Of a stretch of 12,934 bases of DNA, positions 1 through 5,567 are shown in pieces (within the stretch, counting starts at the first letter, position 1; each line of letters begins with the position of its first letter). The notes below the pieces were generated by a model. The model saw only the letters and a list, made by a program, of their open reading frames with translations. It was not told the origin of the DNA and did no database searches. The stretch spans positions 1-12,934 of the forward strand of contig CAZTZL010000083.1 of the NCBI GenBank assembly GCA_964617625.1. Reading direction: 5' to 3'. Source of the DNA: CAZTZL01 sp964617625. Its GTDB lineage: Bacteria; Zhuqueibacterota; QNDG01; DSAB01. The position numbers and the translations under genes were made by a program.

Positions 1-63
1 ATACCAAACAATAAAAAATATAAAACTAATGATAGAAATCGAAACAAGAAATGACTTTCTCAT
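1..63 (-). CDS. N-terminus of an unidentified membrane-anchored or secreted protein (partial)
   Basis: Only the first 21 codons lie in the window; the gene runs off the left edge. The ATG at 63-61 is preceded by a strong ribosome binding site (GGGAGG on the minus strand, within 68-74) at good spacing. The peptide begins MRKSFLVSIS and continues with an uninterrupted run of Ile, Phe, Val, Ser and Trp after a short basic start. That is the profile of a signal peptide or N-terminal membrane anchor. No stop occurs in frame. It lies downstream of the uvrD-like gene on the same strand, after about 600 bases of non-coding DNA, so it probably has its own promoter. The family cannot be identified from this fragment. 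Confidence 0.6.
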   Translation of the reverse strand, partial: MRKSFLVSISIISFIFFIVWY

Positions 64-114
64 AACTCCCTCCCGTTTCCCTTTGGTATAAAAGATGTTT
101 TCAAATTTTAAATA

Positions 115-246
115 ACTCTTTAAAGAGTAAATTTCCACCACCTCTGATGGTGGCTTATAGATCTCCCGCTATGCGGGAAGTCTATAAGCAGGCACGTAAG
201 TGCCGGCCTTTTTAGGATCGAGTCCCGATTTATCGGGACGAAGATC
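115..246. repeat. Array of five consecutive inverted repeats (stem-loop cluster)
   Basis: Five palindromes follow one another almost without gaps. ACTCTTTAAAGAGT at 115-128 is perfect. CCACCA/TGGTGG at 135-153 has a 7-base loop. 154-188 is a long stem: CTTATAGA pairs with TCTATAAG outside and TCCCGC with GCGGGA inside, around the triloop TAT, with one wobble and one mismatch between. GGCAC/GTGCC at 191-204 closes a GTAA tetraloop (GNRA type) and is followed by GGCC and five T on the plus strand. GTCCCGAT/ATCGGGAC at 222-239 is enclosed by GATC/GATC at 216-219 and 243-246. The set could be a structured RNA, a compound terminator or degenerate mobile-element ends. No known RNA class was recognised. 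Confidence 0.6.
191..213 (+). terminator. Possible plus-strand terminator-like hairpin
   Basis: The stem GGCAC/GTGCC with a GTAA loop (191-204) is followed by CGGCC and TTTTT on the plus strand, which resembles a short intrinsic terminator. No plus-strand gene is known upstream in this window, so it may instead be one element of the surrounding hairpin cluster. Confidence 0.25.
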
Positions 247-350
247 AATCAATAGAACCTATCTATCAATCAAGTACAGCGATATTTTCTAAAATCCCCT
301 AAGGCGGCCTGATGGTGAGAGTATTAAAAAAAAGAAAGGAGAAAAAGTAA

Positions 351-395
351 ATGAGAAGTGCAGAACCAGCGCTTCCTCTCTACCAGTTTAAATAA
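351..395 (+). CDS. Possible 14-codon mini-ORF with a strong ribosome binding site
   Basis: On the plus strand AAAGGAG at 336-342 precedes an ATG at 351 by a normal spacing. The frame reads MRSAEPALPLYQFK and ends with TAA at 393-395. It is the only plus-strand ORF start in the window with such a clear ribosome binding site. It could be a leader peptide, the remnant of a decayed gene start, or chance in an A-rich stretch. No downstream plus-strand gene follows that it could regulate. Confidence 0.15.
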   Translation: MRSAEPALPLYQFK

Positions 396-664
396 CATGC
401 AATTTTCGGCCCAAAATTTCGCAAGAATTGAAGTATATATAATATTTATTCTGATTAAAAAGGAATATAAAATAACCAATGAAAAAAGCAAGCCGAAAAT
501 AAATAAAATTTATATATTTACGAAAAGGTAATCCGGAGAGATCACGGGAATGAAAACGAGTGGATAGAATCGTATTTCAATAAACAGAATCAGCCGCTTT
601 GATAAATTAAATACCATTACCGGTCAAATTTCACGGAATTGATCAATTTTCATCCAATGTCAAA

Positions 665-3568
665 TCAAGACCTCACCGCACTCGGGCACAGTTCCGTATA
701 GGCGCAGAACCGGCAGACCTGATATCCCGGCGCGGCTGCATAGTCCCGCTTCCGAATGCCGGCTGCAGCCTGCCGGATTTTTTCCTCTGTTTTGGAGAGC
801 ATCTTTTCCGTAACCGGGGCCCGTCCCACAAGGCCGGATTCGAGAAACCGGAGCTCGATACAATCAGGAAGGCGCTGAAAGGTTTTCTGATAGGCCATGG
901 CGTAAATTGCTAACTGCAAACTGTCTTTGGTCCGCTTGTCCGCCGCTTCCTGCTGAAAGACTTCGGAGGATTTAAAATCAATGATGACCACCTGGCTGTC
1001 CCGTTCATCGATCCGGTCCCACCGGCCTTCCATGCGGTTGTTTTCAAGCGGGAAACTGAACCGTTCCTCGATCCATTTCGGGATAACTCCCGAAGATTCC
1101 TCTTTCTCGAAGAACTGGCGCAACGCTTCCTTGCCGGATTCGAACCGCCGCTCTTCATGTTCGCGCGAGAGAAAACCCTCGCTTCTCCAGGAGGTTTCGA
1201 AGAGACGGATCAGATTATCGAGTGTGACCGGAATCCCGGCGAGTTTCTGTTTATGATAAAATTCCACGGCTGAATGAAGCGCTTTGCCGTAAATCACGGT
1301 ATGGTGGGGCAGAATCGGAACGCGCAGAATGTGAACATATTTGTATTTCAGCGGACAGGTCAGATAATCGTCCACCTGAAAATAGGAGAGCCTGAGGATT
1401 TGATCTTCGGGAACAGGCCCAAGGCTCTGCCGGATGCCTTCGGGAGGCGGCGCAAACCGCTGAATGCGTTCCTCGGCCCTGGACTTGACGTTGATCTCAT
1501 CCACATGAGGGCGGTCGAGCGCTTCGAGTATGAAAGGACTGACTTTCCGTTTCCGGACGCCGCCGTAATCTTCGGCGCTGGTCAGGTAGAGCCGTTCTTT
1601 CGCACGGGTCATGCCCACATAGAAAAGCCGCCGTTCCTCCTGAAGATGAAAATCACCCGAAGGCAAAATCTCATTGATCAGCTTGTCCGGCAGTTCGATG
1701 GGATCGCTCCGGCGCGTGTGGGGAAACCGGTTATGGATCAGGCTCACCATAAAGACCACGGGCCATTCCAGCCCCTTGGCCTTGTGCACGGTAAGCACAC
1801 TGACCGCATCCTCTCCGGGATCGGCTTCGACGGTTCCGGGATCGTCTCCGGCTTCGATCAACAAATCGAGATAGTGAATGAAGTGGATGACCCGGTCTTC
1901 CTTGGCCGCCTGCGAGAACGACCAGATCACATCGAAGAATCGTGCGATATTCTGCACCTTGACGTCGTCCTCCGGATTCCGGCTGTGGGTCAGCCGCTTC
2001 AAATACCCGGACTGCGTGACAAACTGATAAAGCACCACGCCGCTGACATTTTCCCGCGACATATCGAGATATTTCTGAAGATCCTCTAAAATTTTCCGAA
2101 TCGTGGCCCGGGTTTCCGCAGTCAGATCACCAAGCTCTTCGATTGTATCGATCTCTTTGAAAACCGAGAAAAGGGAACGGTTCCGTTTATTGGCTAGGTT
2201 GACGCACCGGTGGAGTTCGCTCATGGAAAGCTCGTAGATCTCGGATGAAGACAAATGGTAGAGACTCAGGGAATCCTCAAAATCGGTGACGGCCTTGAGG
2301 AATGCGATCAGAAGTTTAACTTCGGGGCGTTCATAGAGCCCCCGGTTGCCTGTGAACCGCCATGGAATCTCTTTCATGTTCATGGCACGAAGGAACGGAT
2401 CGGCATAACTGTTGGCCCGGACAAGAATGGCGATATCATTATAGACATATTTCTTTGTATCGACCAGATCCCTGATGACCTGCGCCACACGATCCGATTC
2501 CGTTGTAAGCGTATCGCAATGAAAATGCTCGACCGGGCTGCCCTCTTTTGCCTTTGCAATCAGCTTTTTATCGATCTGGTTCCTGACTTCAAGACGGTCG
2601 GGGTTGTTGTGTGTGACAAGTCGATATGCCGTATCCAATATCACCTGCGTGGACCGGAAATTTTCGGTGAGAACAATCTGTTTTGCGCCGGGATAAACCT
2701 CCACAAAACCGAGGATATTCGAGATGGCCGCCCCGCGGAATTTGTAGATTGACTGATCGTCATCCCCAACGACCGTGATATTGGCTTTGTCTCCGCCTAA
2801 CAGCTGAATCAGCTGGAACTGGGCATAATTGGTATCCTGAAACTCATCCACTAAAATATATTTAAACCGTTCCTGGACTTTTTTAAGAATTGCTGGATTT
2901 TTCCTGAAAAGGGAGAGAACCAGACTGACCTGATCGCCGAAATCCACCTTCCCGGCTTCGGCCATGAGTTTTTGAAACTGAGCGTACGTACCGGATATCT
3001 CTTCCTGTTTTTCCAAAGTCTCAAGAAGTTCCCTGTTGTCCGGATGTTCATTGACCTGTATTCTTAATCGGGATACAAAATCGAGATAACTTTCAGGCGA
3101 AACATCCTCATCCTTGGCCCGTGAGATTACATTCAGCATGGCCTGAATAAAACGTGTGGGATCGCTTAAAGGACGGTAATGCTTCAGCGGAAATTCAAAG
3201 AGGTGATCTCGGAGAAAGATCACCTGTTCGGGCTGGGAAAGCACCTGAAAATCGGGATTGAGACCGACCTCCAAAGCAAATTCCCGCAGGACCCGGTCGC
3301 CAAAAGCATGGAACGTCGAGATCTGAACATTGGCGAAACCATACGGGAGAAGCACATCGACCCGCTCTGACATTTCGGAAGCGGCTTTTTCGGTAAACGT
3401 CAGAGCGATGATTTCTTCCGGATTCGCCTTTTTCGCATTGATGAGATGGGCGATACGATGCGTGATAACAAGCGTCTTGCCGGTACCGGCGCCCGCAACA
3501 ATCAAAAGCGGTCCTTCGCCAAACTCAACCGCTTCTTTCTGCTGCTGTGTCAGTTTAATATCAGACAT
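665..3568 (-). CDS. UvrD/Rep-type DNA helicase fused to a C-terminal Fe-S PD-(D/E)XK nuclease
   Basis: Superfamily 1A 3'-5' helicase with a RecB/Cas4-like nuclease domain, presumably for double-strand break end processing or repair. Visible helicase motifs: Walker A AGAGTGKT at residues 25-32, Walker B LVDEFQDTN near 239-247, VVGDDDQSIYKFRGA near 266-280, ENFRST near 300, TVHKAKGLEW near 591-600 and LFYVGMTRAKERL near 646-658. The nuclease domain starts near residue 725. It has GRWDRID near 848, the catalytic IIDFKSS (Asp about 864, Lys about 866) and a QLAIYAMAY motif. Four cysteines fit an iron-sulfur cluster: one in YLTCPLKYKY near 737 and C952, C955 and C961 at the end (C-x2-C-x5-C). This layout resembles AdnA/AdnB and AddB-type enzymes, but at 967 residues it is a single compact chain and no partner subunit is adjacent. 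The start is supported by the normal distance to Walker A. The upstream sequence has only a weak ribosome binding site, next to a repeat hairpin. Confidence 0.93.
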   Translation of the reverse strand: MSDIKLTQQQKEAVEFGEGPLLIVAGAGTGKTLVITHRIAHLINAKKANPEEIIALTFTEKAASEMSERVDVLLPYGFANVQISTFHAFGDRVLREFALEVGLNPDFQVLSQPEQVIFLRDHLFEFPLKHYRPLSDPTRFIQAMLNVISRAKDEDVSPESYLDFVSRLRIQVNEHPDNRELLETLEKQEEISGTYAQFQKLMAEAGKVDFGDQVSLVLSLFRKNPAILKKVQERFKYILVDEFQDTNYAQFQLIQLLGGDKANITVVGDDDQSIYKFRGAAISNILGFVEVYPGAKQIVLTENFRSTQVILDTAYRLVTHNNPDRLEVRNQIDKKLIAKAKEGSPVEHFHCDTLTTESDRVAQVIRDLVDTKKYVYNDIAILVRANSYADPFLRAMNMKEIPWRFTGNRGLYERPEVKLLIAFLKAVTDFEDSLSLYHLSSSEIYELSMSELHRCVNLANKRNRSLFSVFKEIDTIEELGDLTAETRATIRKILEDLQKYLDMSRENVSGVVLYQFVTQSGYLKRLTHSRNPEDDVKVQNIARFFDVIWSFSQAAKEDRVIHFIHYLDLLIEAGDDPGTVEADPGEDAVSVLTVHKAKGLEWPVVFMVSLIHNRFPHTRRSDPIELPDKLINEILPSGDFHLQEERRLFYVGMTRAKERLYLTSAEDYGGVRKRKVSPFILEALDRPHVDEINVKSRAEERIQRFAPPPEGIRQSLGPVPEDQILRLSYFQVDDYLTCPLKYKYVHILRVPILPHHTVIYGKALHSAVEFYHKQKLAGIPVTLDNLIRLFETSWRSEGFLSREHEERRFESGKEALRQFFEKEESSGVIPKWIEERFSFPLENNRMEGRWDRIDERDSQVVIIDFKSSEVFQQEAADKRTKDSLQLAIYAMAYQKTFQRLPDCIELRFLESGLVGRAPVTEKMLSKTEEKIRQAAAGIRKRDYAAAPGYQVCRFCAYTELCPSAVRS

Positions 3569-3580
3569 TATTTATCATCT

Positions 3581-3607
3581 TGTCATTCCCGCGAAAGCGG
3601 GAATCCA
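3581..3607 (+). repeat. dRS3-like palindromic repeat, left copy
   Basis: The core at 3585-3604 is ATTCCC-GCGAAAGC-GGGAAT, an exact fit to the 20-base ATTCCC-N8-GGGAAT pattern known as dRS3 in Neisseria and seen in many Gram-negative genomes. The 27-base unit matches the inverted copy at 3947-3973 with three differences. On the minus strand it forms a hairpin ending 17 bases before the uvrD-like start codon. Confidence 0.85.
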
Positions 3608-3612
3608 TGTTT

Positions 3613-3900
3613 TTATATAAAATCTTGATACAAGTCTTGCCAATCAGGATTTACACTCTCTATTAATTCGAGTTTCCATTTTCTTTTCCATTTTTTCATT
3701 TGTTTCTCTCTTTCAATTGCTCTACTAATATCATCAGTTGATTCATAGTAAACTAAATGATGGAATTTATATTTCGATGTAAAACCTTTTAAAATATGAT
3801 TTTTATGTTCAGAGACCCTTCTAACTAAATTGTTGGTAACGCCAATATAAAGCGTACCATTTCTCTTGCTTGCCATGATATAAACATAATACTCTTTCAT
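3613..3900 (-). CDS. GIY-YIG domain endonuclease-like protein (COG2827 type)
   Basis: A 95-residue stand-alone GIY-YIG domain, the usual length for this family of small predicted endonucleases related to the UvrC N-terminal domain. The first motif is YVYIM at 5-9 in place of GIY. The second is TLYIGVTNNLVRR at 16-28, containing YIG. The motif AIEREKQMKKW at 61-71 carries the expected metal-binding glutamate, and NPDWQDLY at 84-91 is typical of the family end. All expected catalytic positions look intact, so it may be active. Substrate and role are unknown. The gene is strikingly A+T-rich compared with both neighbours and sits exactly between two inverted palindromic repeats, which suggests recent arrival as a cassette. 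No ribosome binding site precedes the ATG; a 16-base palindrome lies there instead. Confidence 0.9.
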   Translation of the reverse strand: MKEYYVYIMASKRNGTLYIGVTNNLVRRVSEHKNHILKGFTSKYKFHHLVYYESTDDISRAIEREKQMKKWKRKWKLELIESVNPDWQDLYQDFI

Positions 3901-3903
3901 CTA

Positions 3904-3919
3904 ATAAGAATATTCTTAT
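3904..3919. repeat. Perfect 16-base palindrome at the GIY-YIG gene start
   Basis: ATAAGAATATTCTTAT is a perfect inverted repeat ending three bases before the ATG of the GIY-YIG gene, where a ribosome binding site would be expected. It could be an operator or an mRNA hairpin masking the start. In such an A+T-rich stretch chance is also possible. Confidence 0.5.
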
Positions 3920-3922
3920 GTA

Positions 3923-3950
3923 ATTATAATTATTATATTTTATTTCTGAA
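3923..3950 (-). promoter_or_regulatory. Candidate sigma-70 promoter for the GIY-YIG gene
   Basis: On the minus strand a -35-like TTCAGA (3945-3950) is followed after 16 bases by a perfect -10 TATAAT (3923-3928). Transcription would start near 3916, inside the 16-base palindrome and about 16 bases before the ATG. The -35 box overlaps the right palindromic repeat, so the repeat would supply part of the promoter. It may also drive the uvrD-like gene. The region is very A+T-rich, so chance TATAAT matches are likely. Confidence 0.35.
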
Positions 3951-3973
3951 TTCCTGCTTTCGCAGGAATGACA
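3947..3973 (-). repeat. dRS3-like palindromic repeat, right inverted copy
   Basis: The core at 3950-3969 is ATTCCT-GCTTTCGC-AGGAAT. Relative to the left copy, C became T in one arm and G became A in the other, so the stem is preserved. Read on the minus strand, the 27-base unit matches 3581-3607 at 24 positions. It begins five bases beyond the symporter stop codon and may act as a 3'-end hairpin for that mRNA. Confidence 0.8.
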
Positions 3974-3977
3974 TTGA

Positions 3978-5414
3978 TTATAATAACATAAGATATTGTG
4001 TTTTATTTGGCTTTAAATAACTTACAAAACAAACCGTCCCGAGCGCCAGGAAAAATCCCGGGATCAATTCATAGATTAAATTATGTAAAAAAGGAACGTT
4101 ATACCAGATCAAAACAGTCACCATACCTACGACCATCCCGGCAAATACGCCCTGCTTCGTCGTCTTCTTCCACCAGAGTATCATGAGAATTGCCGGGCCG
4201 AAACTGGCGCCCAATCCTGCCCAGGCGTAAAGAACAAGATCATAAACCAGCGCTTCGCACCGCATTGCCAGAACAAACGCCGCCAAACCTACCAGCACTG
4301 CAGCCAGCCGGCTCATTCCTACCAATTTTTTCTGGGAAGCGTTTTTATTAATTAACTGATGATAGACATCTTCGGAAATCGCTGAGGTAGTAACGAGAAG
4401 CTGGGAATCCGCCGTGGACATCATCGCCGCAATAGCGCCGGATATAGCGATTCCGGCCAGCCAGGCCGGCAGAAGCGTTGTTGCAAGCAGCGGCATGATC
4501 TGTTCCTGATCCGGAACCGATCCGCCTGTCATCGCAATTCCAACCAGCCCGATAAATACGGCTCCCCAGAATGCCAGGACCGCCCAGGTTGTTGCGATCA
4601 GTGTCCCTTTTCGAAGTTCACCGGATTTTCGAATCGCCATATACCGGGTCAATAAATGCGGCTGTCCCACATAACCCAGACCGATGGCCAATCCCCCCAA
4701 TATAGATTTCATCATGGCCCATCCGGTCTGGTCACCGAGGACATGGAGAAGTTGAGGGTTCACCGCTGCGATTTTTTCGTTAAAAACACTCATGCCCCCG
4801 AGAGCAAAAATGCCAACAACAGGAAGAACGGCCAGAGTAAACACCATAATAGAGCTCTGGAAAAAGTCGGTCCAGGCCACGGCAAAGAATCCGCCCATCA
4901 TGGTATAGAAAAGAATGATGCAGGCGCCGATGATCATGCCCCAGAAAGGGGTGATGTGAAATGTGACATTCAGCACTTTGCCCGCTGCAAGAAATTGGGC
5001 AGAAACGTAAAAAGTGAAAAAGAAGATAATGATCAGTGTCGAAGTCACTCTGAGCAGATGGGACCGGTCATCGAAACGGGATTCGAAAAAATCGGGAAGC
5101 GTCAGCGCCTGAAATTTCTCGGTACTCAACCTGAGCCGGCGGGAAACAAACACCCAGGAAAACAGAATGCCTGTCGTACATCCGATTGCGGGCCAGATCG
5201 CGTTGTATCCTGAAATCAGCGCGATCCCCGGCAGACCGATGAGAAGCCATGCGCTCTCGCCCGAAGCCCGTTCACTAAACGCCACAATCCAGGGACCAAG
5301 CTTTCTCCCGGCCAGAACAAAATCGGCCAGTGTCTTGTTCAACCGAAACGTGAGGAGCCCCACAATGAAAATCACGACAAGATAGATAACAAATCCGATA
5401 AGCGTGGGATCCAT
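3978..5414 (-). CDS. Sodium/solute symporter (SSS family, PutP-like)
   Basis: A 478-residue inner-membrane protein with about 13 hydrophobic segments, a typical SSS length. It starts MDPTLIGFVIYLVVIF as the first helix. The helix-8 signature AISGAIAAMMSTADSQLLV near 322-340 carries the adjacent Ser-Thr used for the Na2 sodium site in PutP/vSGLT. In helix 2 it reads ASGESAWLLIGLPG, where E. coli PutP has ASDMSGWLL; the Asp that binds sodium (D55 in PutP) is Gly here, with Glu next to it. Proline transport is therefore not assured, and another small organic acid or amino acid is possible. The start codon directly follows the stop of the 32-residue gene upstream, whose last codons (ACG GAG GAG) provide the ribosome binding site, so translation is probably coupled. 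The C-terminus lies at the edge of the GIY-YIG cassette. Confidence 0.92.
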   Translation of the reverse strand: MDPTLIGFVIYLVVIFIVGLLTFRLNKTLADFVLAGRKLGPWIVAFSERASGESAWLLIGLPGIALISGYNAIWPAIGCTTGILFSWVFVSRRLRLSTEKFQALTLPDFFESRFDDRSHLLRVTSTLIIIFFFTFYVSAQFLAAGKVLNVTFHITPFWGMIIGACIILFYTMMGGFFAVAWTDFFQSSIMVFTLAVLPVVGIFALGGMSVFNEKIAAVNPQLLHVLGDQTGWAMMKSILGGLAIGLGYVGQPHLLTRYMAIRKSGELRKGTLIATTWAVLAFWGAVFIGLVGIAMTGGSVPDQEQIMPLLATTLLPAWLAGIAISGAIAAMMSTADSQLLVTTSAISEDVYHQLINKNASQKKLVGMSRLAAVLVGLAAFVLAMRCEALVYDLVLYAWAGLGASFGPAILMILWWKKTTKQGVFAGMVVGMVTVLIWYNVPFLHNLIYELIPGFFLALGTVCFVSYLKPNKTQYLMLL

Positions 5415-5513
5415 CTACTCCTCCGTTTTACCTGAAAAAAAATAAAAACAGATAGCCAACGAAATCAACGCGATTGGCGGAACTACAACCCAGAATATAG
5501 TCCAGAATGGCAT
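5415..5513 (-). CDS. 32-residue single-span membrane protein, probable symporter accessory subunit
   Basis: An unlisted small gene found in the gap between cstA and the symporter. ATG at 5513-5511, stop TAG at 5417-5415, immediately followed by the symporter ATG. The peptide starts MPFWTIFWVVVPPIALI, continues with LAICFYFF as one transmembrane helix, and ends in a short charged tail SGKTEE. AAAGGA upstream serves as ribosome binding site. The codons for its last residues form GGAGGAG, the ribosome binding site of the symporter. Short one-helix proteins encoded just before SSS and NSS transporters are known (for example MetS with MetP, and small symporter accessory proteins). This one fits by size, topology and position. 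No biochemical role can be read from the sequence. Confidence 0.75.
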   Translation of the reverse strand: MPFWTIFWVVVPPIALISLAICFYFFSGKTEE

Positions 5514-5567
5514 CGTATTATTTCCTTTGATAGAATTCCATGTTAATCCTGACATCAAGTTGAGAGA

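Larger units (their letters stand above)
64..664. other. A+T-rich intergenic region between the uvrD-like gene and the left-edge gene
   Basis: No open reading frame of useful length with a ribosome binding site is present on either strand; stops are frequent in all frames. The left part (115-246) holds a run of inverted repeats listed separately. A 9-base direct repeat ATCAATCAA occurs at 244-252 and 265-273, 21 bases apart. The part from about 396 to 664 is rich in A and T and shows only a 12-base palindrome AATTGATCAATT at 637-648, just downstream of the uvrD stop. That palindrome has no T-run typical of an intrinsic terminator on the minus strand. I see no tRNA, rRNA or recognised riboswitch. 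Confidence 0.6.

Noticed and set aside
144..317. CTGATGGTG at 144-152 and 309-317, resembling part of a hammerhead ribozyme core
   Set aside because: The matching GAAA strand and three-stem arrangement are absent; the short repeat is likely chance.
1274..2089. Plus-strand ORF of 271 codons
   Set aside because: It lies wholly inside the uvrD-like gene on the opposite strand, has no recognisable domain or ribosome binding site, and is a shadow of G+C-biased third positions.
3330..3628. Two overlapping plus-strand ORFs ending in VIPAKAGIH or SRESGNP
   Set aside because: These peptides are the well-known false translations of the ATTCCC-N8-GGGAAT palindrome, and the rest is antisense to uvrD.
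4656..5213. Plus-strand ORF of 185 codons
   Set aside because: Antisense to the symporter; composition is polar and unstructured with no family resemblance.
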